The notes under the pieces: generated by a model
What the model was told of the DNA's origin: nothing
The model's database searches: none
What the model saw: only the letters and a program-made list of their open reading frames with translations
In this document: positions 1 to 8,782 of the stretch, piece by piece
How the letters are laid out: each line of letters starts with the position of its first letter
Numbering within the stretch: position 1 is the first letter of the stretch
Source of the DNA: Hyphomicrobiaceae bacterium
Lineage (GTDB): Bacteria; Pseudomonadota; Alphaproteobacteria; Rhizobiales; Hyphomicrobiaceae
DNA length: 55,722 nt
NCBI GenBank assembly: GCA_025359185.1
Contig: JANYHF010000022.1
Coordinates: 1-55,722 of the forward strand
Direction of reading: 5' to 3'
Program-made: the position numbers and the translations under genes

Positions 1-19
1 CGCCACGCCGCGAAGCGGT

Positions 20-113
20 GAGGTGAAAACTGTCTGACTGCGGCGTCGCTTTGCTTGCCAATACGAGTGTATTGGCGGCGCAAATCGCCTTGCATTCAGC
101 CAGTTTTGACCTC
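20..113. repeat. Imperfect 45-bp inverted repeat (long hairpin)
   Basis: Two arms (20-64 and 69-113) are inverted copies of each other around a 4-base loop. The outer ends (gaggt.aaaactg / cagttttgacctc) and the inner ends (ccaatac / gtattgg) match perfectly and the middle only partly. It lies upstream of the ribokinase. This could be a REP/MITE-like element or a terminator of a gene outside the window. The rest of 1-234 holds no gene that I can support, only a second short inverted pair (aggcaccg 148-155 / cggtgcct 189-196). Confidence 0.6.
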
Positions 114-234
114 ATCCAGCTCCAAACCATAACTGACGACAGGCCTTAGGCACCGGAGTGAAAATGCTGCGCCAGCTTCGCGGATGCGCGGTGCCTGGCG
201 CCCAGTAACCGTCCGCGAGACTTGCGAGATCCCA

Positions 235-1182
235 ATGTCCACCCCCCGAAACACCGTCTCCATCCTCGGCATTTTCGTTGCCGACCTTGCCTTCCGGGCC
301 AGACGGCAGCCGGGGATCGGCGAGACGATCATAGGTTCAGGCTTCAAGATGGGCCCGGGCGGCAAGGGGTCGAACCAGGCGGTGGCGGCGGCACGAGCGG
401 GCGCGGCGGTGACGTTTATCTCGCGGCTTGGCGCGGACGATTTCGGCGCGTCGGCGCTTGCGCTCTATAAGCGCGAGAGCATTTCAACGCGAATCGTTGA
501 CATGCCGGATCAACCGACGGGCGCGGCCTACATTTTCGTCAACGACGTGAACGGCGAAAACGCCATCATCGTCGTGCCGGGCGCGGCGGGGCATATTACC
601 GTTGCCGATGTGGAGGCGGCCGGTGACGACATCCGCGCCTCGGCTGTGTTCGTCACGCAGCTGGAGCAACCGGCGACGGCGGCGCGGCGCGGGCTGGAGA
701 TCGCCAAGGCGGCGGACGTGGTGACGGTGTTCAATCCGGCCCCGGCCGCACCTGTCGATACCGCGATTTATGCGCTGTGCGATTATGTGACGCCGAACGA
801 AAGCGAGGCCGCGCTACTGACGGGGCTGCCAGTAGGAAACGTGGACGAAGCGCGCAAGGCGGGTGATGTACTGCTGGCCAAGGGTGTGGGCACCGCACTC
901 ATCACGCTGGGCCAAGCTGGCGCGCTGTTTCACAACGCCAAGCGCTCGGTGCTGGTGCCCGCCTTCCGCGCCGGACCAGTGGTCGAGACCGCAGGCGCGG
1001 GCGATGCGTTCAACGGCGGTTTCGCGGCGGCGCTGGCGCGGGGCGTTGAGCCTGTGTCAGCCGCGCGGTTTGGTTGTGCCGTGGCAGGCATTTCGGTGAC
1101 GCGGGCGGGCACCGCGCCCTCGATGCCGTCACTGGCCGAAGTTGAGGCGCTGCTGGCGAATGGGTCTGACCAATCGCGGTAG
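235..1182 (+). CDS. rbsK: Ribokinase, PfkB sugar kinase family
   Basis: Predicted to phosphorylate ribose (or a related sugar or nucleoside) with ATP in the cytoplasm. The N-terminal PfkB signature GPGGKGSNQA follows a GETI segment at about residues 22-45. The C-terminal motif TAGAGDAFNGGF supplies the anion hole and the catalytic Asp. The length of about 315 residues is normal for the family. An earlier in-frame ATG at 184 would add 17 residues unlike the family, so the MSTPRN start at 235 is preferred. No ribose ABC transporter or RbsR lies beside it, so the exact substrate is inferred. Other PfkB kinases remain possible. Confidence 0.85.
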   Translation: MSTPRNTVSILGIFVADLAFRARRQPGIGETIIGSGFKMGPGGKGSNQAVAAARAGAAVTFISRLGADDFGASALALYKRESISTRIVDMPDQPTGAAYIFVNDVNGENAIIVVPGAAGHITVADVEAAGDDIRASAVFVTQLEQPATAARRGLEIAKAADVVTVFNPAPAAPVDTAIYALCDYVTPNESEAALLTGLPVGNVDEARKAGDVLLAKGVGTALITLGQAGALFHNAKRSVLVPAFRAGPVVETAGAGDAFNGGFAAALARGVEPVSAARFGCAVAGISVTRAGTAPSMPSLAEVEALLANGSDQSR

Positions 1183-1279
1183 GGACGGCCATTGCTGACC
1201 GCCCCCGCACAGATTGACGTGTTGCGGCGCAACATGCATCACTTGGGAGCCGCTATCCCGCGCATTCCGGAGCCTTCCC

Positions 1280-3598
1280 ATGACCACCGCGACACTCACG
1301 CGCAAATTCCCTGCGAGCTTTGGCCGGTCGCCGAAGCGGGTCGAGGATCTGGCACTCCTTACAGGTCAGGGCAGCTTTCCGTCTGACGCGACAGTGGCCG
1401 GCGAGGCGTGGGCTTATGTGCTGCGCTCGCAAGCGGGGCACGCGCGGCTCAAGGTCGGCGATCTTAGCGCTGCCAAGCAGGCACCGGGCGTTTTGGGCGT
1501 GCTGACCTTTGCGGACGTCGCAGGCCTCGGCCAGATGCCGAGTCTCCGGATGATTAAGAACAAGGACGGGTCCGACCACTGGTATCCGCCGTATAGCGTG
1601 CTGGCCTCGGATAGGGTGCGCCATGTCGGCGAGCCGATCGCGTTTGTCGTCGCCAACTCCGCCGCAGAAGCGCGCAACGCGGCCGAGCTGATCGAGGTCG
1701 ACTACGATCCGCTGCCCGCAGTAACAACCATCGGCGATGCGTTGGCTTCGGGCTCGCCAATCGTATGGCCCGATCAGGGTACTAACGTCATGTACGACAG
1801 CTCGTTCGGCGACGAGCCCGCAACAAATGCCGCCCTCGCCAAGGCGCATAAGACAATTGAAATCGAGGTTGTCAACAACCGGCTGGTCGCCAACTACATG
1901 GAGCCGCGCTCAATCCTGGCCGTCTACGATCCGGCCAAGGACCATTTCACCGTCACCGTCGGCTCGCAAGGTGTGCATTTCATGCGCGATGCACTGATGG
2001 GCGTGATGGGGCTGACTGAGGACAAGCTCCGCGTCATCACGCCGAACGATGTGGGCGGCGGGTTCGGCACCAAGTTCTTTGTCTACCGCGAATATCCGCT
2101 GGCGTTGGTTGCCGCCAAGAAATTCGGCCGCGTGATCCGCTGGGTTGGCGACCGCTCTGAGCACTTCCTGGCCGACAGCCACGGCCGCGACAACGTCACT
2201 CGCGCCACGCTGGCGCTCGACGCGGACAACAAATTCATCGGTCTTTCGGTTGATCTCGTCGCCAATATGGGGGCCTATCTCTCGCATTTTGCCGCCTCGC
2301 TCCCCGCGTTCGGCATTCCTCTCTATACGGGCCTCTACAGCATTCCCGCCGTCCACGTGCGGGCCCGCGCCGTGATGACTAACACGCAGCCCGTCGATGC
2401 CTACCGGGGCGCGGGCCGTCCGGAGGCGTCCTATTTGATCGAGCGCCTGGTGGATAAGTCCGCTCGCGAGTTGGGCGTCGGCGCGGCGGAGCTCCGCTCC
2501 AAGAATTTCGTACAACCTGCGCAGATGCCGTACAAGAATGGTCTGGGCCGCACCTACGATGTGGGCGAGTTCGAGGGCCATATGCGGCGCGGGCTGGTGA
2601 AGGCAGACTGGGCCGGGTTCGAGGCGCGGCTCGCCAAGAGCAAGGCCGCAGGCAAACTGCGTGGCATCGGGCTCGCGACCTATATTGAGGCGTGTGCGGC
2701 GGGTGCCGAGAAGGGCCGCATGGAGATGACCGCGCAGGGCCGCATCGCCATATATATCGGTAACCAGGCCAACGGCCAGGGCCACCGCACGGCCTTCACG
2801 CAGTTGGCATCGGACATGCTGGGGCTGAACATGGACGACATCGATGTCATCCAGGGCGATACGGCGGCGATGGCAACGGGTGGCGGCACGGGTGGGTCCA
2901 AGTCGGTGCCGCTGGGCGCGGTGATCGTCGAGCAGGCCTCGCGGCGGATGAGCGACGAACTGAAAAAGCGCGCGGCGGACAAGCTGGAGGCAGCGGCGGC
3001 GGATCTGGAGCTGGCCAACGGCGGCGTGCGCGTGAAGGGCACCGATAAGTCCATCAGCTACCGCGTGCTAGCCGAGGCGGCGGCGGCCAAGGGTGAGGTG
3101 ATCACCACCAATGGCGCGTTCAAGGTCGGCGAGTTCACTTATCCGAATGGCACGCATATCGCGGAACTCGAAATCGATCCGCGCACTGGCGAAGTGGCGT
3201 TGCAGGCCTACACGATCGTCGACGACGTCGGCGTGACGCTGAACCCGATGCTGCTGGAAGGCCAGATCCACGGCGGCGTGGTGCAGGGTTTTGGGCAGGC
3301 GCTGCTTGAGCGGACGGTGTTCGATGCGGGCAGCGGCCAGCTGCTGACGGCGAGCTTCATGGACTATTGTGTGCCGCGTGCGGATGATGTGGTGCAGATC
3401 AATTTCGAGACACGGAACGTGCCTGGACGGAGCAATCCGCTCGGCCTGAAAGGCGCGGGCGAGGCGGGCACGATCGGGTCGGCGCCGGCAGTGATGAACG
3501 CGGTGGTGGACGCGCTGTGGCGGCACAATGGGACGGTGCATGTGGATATGCCGGCAACGCCCGAGGTGGTGTGGCGGGCTGTGCGGGCGCGCAGCTAA
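1280..3598 (+). CDS. Xanthine dehydrogenase/CO dehydrogenase family molybdopterin-binding subunit (form II CoxL-like)
   Basis: Large molybdenum-cofactor subunit of the xanthine oxidase superfamily, 772 residues. The active-site loop reads AYRGAGR (about residues 374-380), the form II signature, rather than AYRCSFR of true CO dehydrogenase. It is therefore probably an aldehyde or heterocycle oxidoreductase and not a CO dehydrogenase. The conserved base Glu sits in GAGEAG near residue 728. The start at 1280 (MTTATLTRKF) follows a GGAG; an upstream ATG at 1214 would add an unconserved tail. No FAD (CoxM) or 2Fe-2S (CoxS) subunit lies next to it, so partners must be encoded elsewhere. It ends in a hairpin shared with the convergent fic gene. 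Confidence 0.88.
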   Translation: MTTATLTRKFPASFGRSPKRVEDLALLTGQGSFPSDATVAGEAWAYVLRSQAGHARLKVGDLSAAKQAPGVLGVLTFADVAGLGQMPSLRMIKNKDGSDHWYPPYSVLASDRVRHVGEPIAFVVANSAAEARNAAELIEVDYDPLPAVTTIGDALASGSPIVWPDQGTNVMYDSSFGDEPATNAALAKAHKTIEIEVVNNRLVANYMEPRSILAVYDPAKDHFTVTVGSQGVHFMRDALMGVMGLTEDKLRVITPNDVGGGFGTKFFVYREYPLALVAAKKFGRVIRWVGDRSEHFLADSHGRDNVTRATLALDADNKFIGLSVDLVANMGAYLSHFAASLPAFGIPLYTGLYSIPAVHVRARAVMTNTQPVDAYRGAGRPEASYLIERLVDKSARELGVGAAELRSKNFVQPAQMPYKNGLGRTYDVGEFEGHMRRGLVKADWAGFEARLAKSKAAGKLRGIGLATYIEACAAGAEKGRMEMTAQGRIAIYIGNQANGQGHRTAFTQLASDMLGLNMDDIDVIQGDTAAMATGGGTGGSKSVPLGAVIVEQASRRMSDELKKRAADKLEAAAADLELANGGVRVKGTDKSISYRVLAEAAAAKGEVITTNGAFKVGEFTYPNGTHIAELEIDPRTGEVALQAYTIVDDVGVTLNPMLLEGQIHGGVVQGFGQALLERTVFDAGSGQLLTASFMDYCVPRADDVVQINFETRNVPGRSNPLGLKGAGEAGTIGSAPAVMNAVVDALWRHNGTVHVDMPATPEVVWRAVRARS

Positions 3599-3635
3599 CC
3601 TGGTGCCAGGCACCACGGATGCCTGACACCAGGTT
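3597..3635. terminator. Bidirectional stem-loop between convergent genes
   Basis: Arms 3597-3611 (AACCTGGTGCCAGGC) and 3621-3635 (GCCTGACACCAGGTT) pair with one mismatch around a 9-base loop. The left arm begins inside the TAA of the molybdopterin subunit gene and the right arm ends inside the TAA of the fic gene on the other strand. One hairpin thus covers both gene ends. There is no long T run, so termination strength is uncertain. Confidence 0.65.
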
Positions 3636-4779
3636 ACGCAAACGGCTTGAACCGGTTCTCGTCCGTTACCAACAGATCCAAAAGCCGGATGTTGATGAAA
3701 AGGTTTTCGCGGCCCTCTTTCCTCTCCTCAAGCACCCCCTTGAGTGCCAGCTCCTTTAGATACTTGGACGCCGTAACGCGGTTGGCCAGTCCGGCAGCGA
3801 CGAGATCGCCGATGCGGGAGTATGGCTGCACAAAGATGATTTCGACGAGTTCCTGGCTGTAGATCTTCGGCGATGCCGTCTTGACATGGGTCACGGTGGC
3901 ATCCATCAGCTCCCGGATGGCGTGGATTTTGCCGGTCGTCCAAATCGAAGTCTCTTTCACCGCTGACAGCATGAAGAGCAGCCAGGGCTCCCAGGCGCCG
4001 TGCGTAGTGACGGCGAGCAAGCGCTCGTGATAGCCAGTTCGATGCTCCTGGATGTAGCGGCTCAAATAGAGAATGGGCAGCGAGAGCAACCCGTTCTCGA
4101 TCAAGACCAAGGTGTTGAGAATCCGGCCCGTCCGGCCATTGCCGTCTATGAAGGGGTGGATGGCCTCGAACTGATAGTGCGCGGCCGCCATGCGGATCAG
4201 CGGATCGATGCCGTCTTGCGCATGGAGAAACCTCTCAAGCGCTGAAAGTTTATCGCGAAGGATGGTCTCGCCCTCGGGCGGCGTATAGATGACCTTGCCG
4301 CTTGGCTGGTGAATGAGGGCCGTACCGGAACCCGAGCGAATATCGATGTCGATATTCTTGATCGTCCGGCAGATTGTCACCGCCGTGCGCGTCGAGAGCG
4401 GCCGGGTCTGAATGTCCTTGAACCCCTGCATCAGGGCGGTGCGGTAGCGAAGGGTTTCCTTGGTCGCGTCGTCGGCGCTGTCCGGGTCGACGTTGGCGTG
4501 TCTGAAGAGATTGTCGTTGGTGGTGAGGATGTTCTCGATGGCGGAGCTGTCCTTGGCTTCGCGCAAGGGAATGGAATTGATGAGAATGTCCTGGTTGGGG
4601 ATGAGATGGGCGGCCTGTTGTAGTGCTGCCAGCGCGCGGCCCGCCGCAATGCATTTGCGCAAAACGGCTGGAGTTTCCAGCACTTGCGCCGAGGGGACCA
4701 GTGGCAGGCTGTCGTAGGGCTTGCCGGGATCGAATGGTTTTTTGGGCGACATGCGCAATTTTTCAAGTTTTTTGGCCAT
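3634..4779 (-). CDS. Fic family protein (class II Fic, AMPylator-type) with C-terminal winged helix
   Basis: The Fic core HPFIDGNGRTGR (about residues 208-219) carries the catalytic His and the phosphate-binding loop for nucleotide transfer, usually AMP from ATP, to a target hydroxyl. An N-terminal SSAIEN (about residues 78-83) matches the (S/T)xxxE(G/N) inhibitory helix, which makes this class II and self-inhibited. The C-terminal region resembles a winged helix-turn-helix, so it may bind DNA. The frame is open to 4869, but the extra codons are made of repeated TTGCGCAT units, so a start at 4779 or 4752 is more likely; neither has a clear ribosome site. No separate FicA-type antitoxin is present. 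The target is unknown. Confidence 0.85.
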   Translation of the reverse strand: MAKKLEKLRMSPKKPFDPGKPYDSLPLVPSAQVLETPAVLRKCIAAGRALAALQQAAHLIPNQDILINSIPLREAKDSSAIENILTTNDNLFRHANVDPDSADDATKETLRYRTALMQGFKDIQTRPLSTRTAVTICRTIKNIDIDIRSGSGTALIHQPSGKVIYTPPEGETILRDKLSALERFLHAQDGIDPLIRMAAAHYQFEAIHPFIDGNGRTGRILNTLVLIENGLLSLPILYLSRYIQEHRTGYHERLLAVTTHGAWEPWLLFMLSAVKETSIWTTGKIHAIRELMDATVTHVKTASPKIYSQELVEIIFVQPYSRIGDLVAAGLANRVTASKYLKELALKGVLEERKEGRENLFINIRLLDLLVTDENRFKPFA

Positions 4780-4911
4780 GTCCAATTGATATGCGCAAGC
4801 GGTGCGCATATCCATGGCGACATGCGCAAGCCGTGAACATCTTGGCAGAATATGCGCAAGAAATCTCATTTTTTGAACATATGCCGAACCACATGTTCAA
4901 CACTTGCGCAT
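4751..4911 (-). promoter_or_regulatory. Array of TTGCGCAT/ATGCGCAA octamers upstream of fic
   Basis: ATGCGCAA occurs on the + strand at 4751, 4791, 4822 and 4852, and its inverse TTGCGCAT at 4904. A partial copy (TGCGCATA) is at 4803. An inverted pair TTGAACAT (4873) / ATGTTCAA (4893) lies between the last two, with GTGAACAT at 4833. Spacings of 40, 31, 30 and 52 bp are close to whole helical turns. The array fills the 140-bp gap between epmA and fic and reads as an operator cluster, possibly bound by the winged-helix end of the Fic protein itself. The regulator is inferred. Confidence 0.55.
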
Positions 4912-4919
4912 GTCCGCTG

Positions 4920-5984
4920 TCACGCCACCGGCGTCCACAGCACCTGCTCGATGCGGTCCGCGCCGGTCGCCAGCATCACCAGGCGGTCGAAGCCCAGCGC
5001 CGCCCCGCTGGCCTCGGGCATCTCAGCCAATGCCGCCAGGAAATCCTCGTCAATCGGGTAGCGCTCGCCGTAGAGTCGCTGCTTCTCCACCATATCGGTC
5101 TCGAACCTTGCTCGCTGCTCCACAGGGTCCGTCAGTTCGCGGAAGGCATTGGCGAGTTCGACACCGCAGGCATAGAGCTCGAAGCGCTCGGCCACGCGTG
5201 GGTCTATGGGTTTAGCGCGGGCCAGTGCCGCCTCGCTGACAGGATACTCGCACAGCACCAGCGGGCGGCCGATGCCAAGCTTGCGCTCGATCCGGTGAGT
5301 GAGAACCTTCGAGAACAGATCGCTCCACGTGTCGTCCGGCGTCACATGAATGCCGATGGCCGCCACGGCCCCTGCCAAAGCCTCGCGATCGCCCGTCGTT
5401 GCCAGCAGATCAATCCCCGCATCCCGCGTGAACGCCTCGGCCAATGTCAGCCGGTCCGCCGCCGACAAGGGATCACACTCCAGCCCGCAATGCCGCAAAC
5501 GATTCGTTCCCGCCGCTTCAGCCGCCAGTGCCAGAATTCGCGCGCAATCACCCATCAGCGCTTCGTAGGGCTCGCCCACGCGATACCACTCCAGCATCGT
5601 GAATTCGGGGCTATGGGTGGCGCTCATCTCCCGGTCGCGGAACACGCGGGCAAAGCTGAAAATCCGCGTTTCGCCCGCCGCCAGCAGCTTTTTCATCGCA
5701 AATTCGGGCGAGGTCGCGAGATACCGCTCCAGCCGCGACCCGTCCTCGCGCCGCAGGTCCGCCCTTAACCCGTGCAAGTGCGTTTCGTTGCCTGGCGACA
5801 CCTGCAACTGCGCCGTTTCAACCTCTGTGAACCCTTCGCTGGCGAAATACCCGCGCAGAGCCGTCTGAATGCGCCCACGCGCCAGTAGCAGCGGCCGCCG
5901 GTCGCGGTGCCTCCCGGGCGACCACCACGGCGCGGCGGTTGTCGCATTTGCGTCACCAGATTTGACCATTTCGACCTTTGCCAT
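4920..5984 (-). CDS. epmA: EF-P--(R)-beta-lysine ligase
   Basis: A class II lysyl-tRNA synthetase catalytic domain without the anticodon-binding domain, which is the hallmark of EpmA (PoxA/GenX/YjeA). It activates (R)-beta-lysine with ATP and attaches it to Lys34 of elongation factor P. Visible class II motifs are TSPEFAMKKLL, the motif 2 stretch FRDRE...HSPEFTMLEWY, and the motif 3 region ASGAALGFDRLVML near the end. Length 354 residues. It is divergent from efp across 103 bp, the classical arrangement of enzyme and substrate. A later start at 5969 is possible. No epmB (lysine 2,3-aminomutase) is in the window. Confidence 0.93.
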   Translation of the reverse strand: MAKVEMVKSGDANATTAAPWWSPGRHRDRRPLLLARGRIQTALRGYFASEGFTEVETAQLQVSPGNETHLHGLRADLRREDGSRLERYLATSPEFAMKKLLAAGETRIFSFARVFRDREMSATHSPEFTMLEWYRVGEPYEALMGDCARILALAAEAAGTNRLRHCGLECDPLSAADRLTLAEAFTRDAGIDLLATTGDREALAGAVAAIGIHVTPDDTWSDLFSKVLTHRIERKLGIGRPLVLCEYPVSEAALARAKPIDPRVAERFELYACGVELANAFRELTDPVEQRARFETDMVEKQRLYGERYPIDEDFLAALAEMPEASGAALGFDRLVMLATGADRIEQVLWTPVA

Positions 5985-6087
5985 CCTGGAGCGATAGAGT
6001 ATCTGTTCGCCGCAAGATCATTTCAGCGACCGGGTTTGCAGCGCGCCACGGGGGTGCACGGCGACCGTCGAACATTCCGAGGGTAGT

Positions 6088-6657
6088 ATGCCGAAGGTTA
6101 TGGCAAGCGCGCTGCGCAAGGGCAATGTGGTCGATCTGGAGGGCAAGCTCTGCGTGGTGATGACCGCCGAGAGTACGCGGCCGGGCAAGGGCACGCCGAC
6201 AACGCAGCTGGAAATGCGCCGTATCAGCGATGGCGTCAAGGTCGTCCAGCGCTACAAGACAACAGACACGCTGGAGCGTGCCTTCATCGACGAACAGCCC
6301 TACAACTATCTGTTCAAAGACGGCGACACGTACACGTTCATGAACCAGGACAATTACGAGCAGGTGCCGGTACCTGCCGAAATCCTTGGCGATCAGGCGG
6401 TTTACTTGCAAGAGAACATGCAAGTGAAGCTCAGCTTGTTCCAGGGCGTGCCAGTGGCCATCGAGCTGCCGCAGCGGGTGACGCTGGAGATCACCGAGAC
6501 CGAGCCGACCATGAAGGGGCAGACCGCTTCGGGGTCATTCAAGCCCGCGATCCTTAGCAATGGCGCGCGCACGATGGTTCCTGGCCACATCGTCGTGGGC
6601 ACCAAGGTGGTGATCATGACCGAAGACGGCAGCTACGTGGAACGCTCGAAGGAGTAG
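6088..6657 (+). CDS. efp: Elongation factor P
   Basis: Translation factor of 189 residues that relieves ribosome stalling at polyproline motifs. The KOW-like N-terminal domain has the loop RPGKGTP with Lys at position 34, the residue beta-lysylated by EpmA. Two OB domains follow, with the C-terminal signature covering [13 protein letters not shown] and the [11 protein letters not shown] segment. GAGGG lies just before the ATG at 6088. Its divergent pairing with epmA supports a K34 beta-lysine modification rather than an arginine-rhamnosylated or unmodified type. Confidence 0.97.
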   Translation: MPKVMASALRKGNVVDLEGKLCVVMTAESTRPGKGTPTTQLEMRRISDGVKVVQRYKTTDTLERAFIDEQPYNYLFKDGDTYTFMNQDNYEQVPVPAEILGDQAVYLQENMQVKLSLFQGVPVAIELPQRVTLEITETEPTMKGQTASGSFKPAILSNGARTMVPGHIVVGTKVVIMTEDGSYVERSKE

Positions 6658-6683
6658 CGCTTGGTAGCGTGGTGCACCGGGTA

Positions 6684-8627
6684 TTACAGACGCGCACGGA
6701 TCGTTTGGCTTGCTGGCGGGTTCGGCAGAATGCTCAGCGGCGCGTTGCCGAGTTCGGCGCGGACGGCCTTCAGGCTTTGCCGTGCAGCCGTCGCGTAATC
6801 GTGTGCGCCGAGGCGGGCAAAGACCCTGTCGGCCCGGATCAGGCTCTCTTCGGCCAGTTCCAAATGCCGCCGGCTGGTTGTCAGCGTACCAAGTCCAAGG
6901 AACACGCCGCCCCGGTTGGCCTCGCTCAATGCCCATTGCAATGGTGACGCGTTCTCGCTCCATTCTTCCTGGGCCGCTTCATAGGCCGTGACGGCGCGCT
7001 CCAGCCAGTGCCGGCCGCCGATCCGCTCACCAAGATCCGCACAGATGTTTCCAAGACAGCTTTGCAGTCGCGCCCACTGTCCCGCTGCCTGCCGCCGGTC
7101 CAATTGCGCCAGTGCAGCATCAACACTGCGGGCCGTGCGCTCAAGCATCGCGAGATCGCTGCGAATGGCGCCCAGGCGGCCCTGCGCCATACCGCGCCCG
7201 GCTTCCGCTGCGGCCCAATCGGCCGCTGTTTCGGGCCGTAAAACCTCCAGCGACTTGTCATAGGCGGCGGCGGCGTCTTCGTAGTTACGCTCGGCATGGC
7301 CAAGTTCACCCGCCTTCAACAAAGCGGTGCCCAGATTGCTGTGCACCAGCGCCCAGTCGCGCGCCGACCGCAGCCGGTCCATGCCCGCTGCCGCAGCCTG
7401 ATAGGCCTTGGCCGCATGTTCGAAGAGTTCGGCCTTGCCCTCGATTTCGCCTAGCCGCAGCAGCGTGTTGCCGAGGTAATTCTGCGTCACAGACGCAAGC
7501 TCGGGCGCGCTGTTGGCAGGCAGCAGTTGCAAAGCGGCCGCGTAGACACGAGCCGCTTCGGCTAAGGGTCCCTCGCAGGGCTGGCCATCACGGGTGAGAT
7601 CATCGGCCTCGCTGGCAAGAGCCGAGCCTTGCCGCAGGGCGAATCCCCAGCGCATGGCGGGCTCTGTTGCAGGGGCGAGTTGGAAGGCGTCGCCATAGTG
7701 CAGGGCCGCCGCCTGATGCTCCAGTCGCGCTTCCTCCAGCAGCCCTTGGGCCGCCAGAACCTCCGCCGCTTGCCGGTTGCGGCCATCATCGGCAAGACGG
7801 CTGGCCAGTGCCGCTAGTATTTCGGCCGTTAGAGCCAGATCTCCAGCGGCCAGCGCGGTACGTGCATCGTTCCGCATGGTTTCAGCCGCTTGTGGCTCAC
7901 CATGTTCGGTGTGAATGGCAGCGAGGGTCTGGCGCAGCTCGTTGATTTGCCCCTGCTTACTGGCGAGAACCGCGTTGAATTGGGTTTCGGCGATGCCGTG
8001 CTTGCGCAAGGCCGCGAGGAGTTGCGGAAAAACGGCTGGGGTCTTAGCCACTGCAGGCTGGACTTTTTTACTCAAGGAGCGAGGTTCGCTCACCGCTTGG
8101 GCGGCGGCCGGCTCGCCACCTGCAACAGAGTCCAGCGCACGGCCAACGCCGCTGAGAAATTCCAGGTCGGAAATCAGCGCGGCCAGGCCTTCGGCGATCA
8201 GGTCCGTCGCCCACGACGGATCGACACGCGCCTGATCGGGCCGTCCACGCGCCTGCGCGCGCGAGACGACGGCCGATGCCAGGATCAAAGCGGCGGCGGC
8301 GGCTGAGCGGCCACGGCTGCGGTCGAGCGCCTCTTCCAGCTGGCTGGTTTTGGGTGGAAACGCCATTACCAACCCGGTCAACGTGGTGACCCGGGTCTCA
8401 ACCTGCGGCAACGTCGCCCGGCCCGATTTCACTTCGCCGACCACATGCATTGCCAGCCGCTCGGCATGGCGGCGCATCTCGGTCTCACCGCGCAAAGTCA
8501 CCAGATGTTGGAAAAACGCAACGGGATCGGCAATGATTTTGGCGGGTACTGGGCGTGACGCAGCGCTGGCGGCGGTCGCAGCAGCGACAGCTCCGAAGAA
8601 ACCCACCAGCGTCTTGTCGATCGTCAT
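6684..8627 (-). CDS. TPR-repeat protein of unknown function
   Basis: Alanine-rich protein of 647 residues. The first 25 residues are mildly hydrophobic (GFFGAVAAATAASAAS) and could be a membrane anchor or poor signal peptide. From about residue 250 on there are repeated helical units with TPR-like spacing, for example NYLGNTLLRLGEIEG, HSNLGTALLKAGELG and QSCLGNICADLGERIG, each followed by a W/A-rich second helix. This suggests a protein-protein interaction scaffold. It is convergent with efp, with a 26-base gap. No enzymatic motif is visible. Confidence 0.7.
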   Translation of the reverse strand: MTIDKTLVGFFGAVAAATAASAASRPVPAKIIADPVAFFQHLVTLRGETEMRRHAERLAMHVVGEVKSGRATLPQVETRVTTLTGLVMAFPPKTSQLEEALDRSRGRSAAAAALILASAVVSRAQARGRPDQARVDPSWATDLIAEGLAALISDLEFLSGVGRALDSVAGGEPAAAQAVSEPRSLSKKVQPAVAKTPAVFPQLLAALRKHGIAETQFNAVLASKQGQINELRQTLAAIHTEHGEPQAAETMRNDARTALAAGDLALTAEILAALASRLADDGRNRQAAEVLAAQGLLEEARLEHQAAALHYGDAFQLAPATEPAMRWGFALRQGSALASEADDLTRDGQPCEGPLAEAARVYAAALQLLPANSAPELASVTQNYLGNTLLRLGEIEGKAELFEHAAKAYQAAAAGMDRLRSARDWALVHSNLGTALLKAGELGHAERNYEDAAAAYDKSLEVLRPETAADWAAAEAGRGMAQGRLGAIRSDLAMLERTARSVDAALAQLDRRQAAGQWARLQSCLGNICADLGERIGGRHWLERAVTAYEAAQEEWSENASPLQWALSEANRGGVFLGLGTLTTSRRHLELAEESLIRADRVFARLGAHDYATAARQSLKAVRAELGNAPLSILPNPPASQTIRARL

Positions 8628-8782
8628 GCGTGCCCGCTTTGATAGTGCCGCACCCCCGAGTGAGCATACGTTTTCAGGAGGAGCAAGCGCATCCTGGCGT
8701 TATCCTGCGGCATCAACAGGGCGATGGCGTGGCAGAGATTTCGAACCGGGCCGGAATCGCCCCCTGGTTGAACTGTCAGCGA

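Noticed and set aside
1910-2785. 291-codon minus-strand frame inside the CoxL-like gene
   Set aside because: Antisense to a gene with clear catalytic motifs; no match to a known family.
4623-5768. 381-codon frame on the + strand across epmA
   Set aside because: It is opposite the clear epmA gene, has no family pattern, and includes the repeat-rich gap at its start.
8628-8782. Possible tRNA-like segment (ggcagagatttcgaaccggg) in the gap before the desaturase
   Set aside because: It has a TTCGAA-type loop but no acceptor stem or anticodon arm could be drawn around it.
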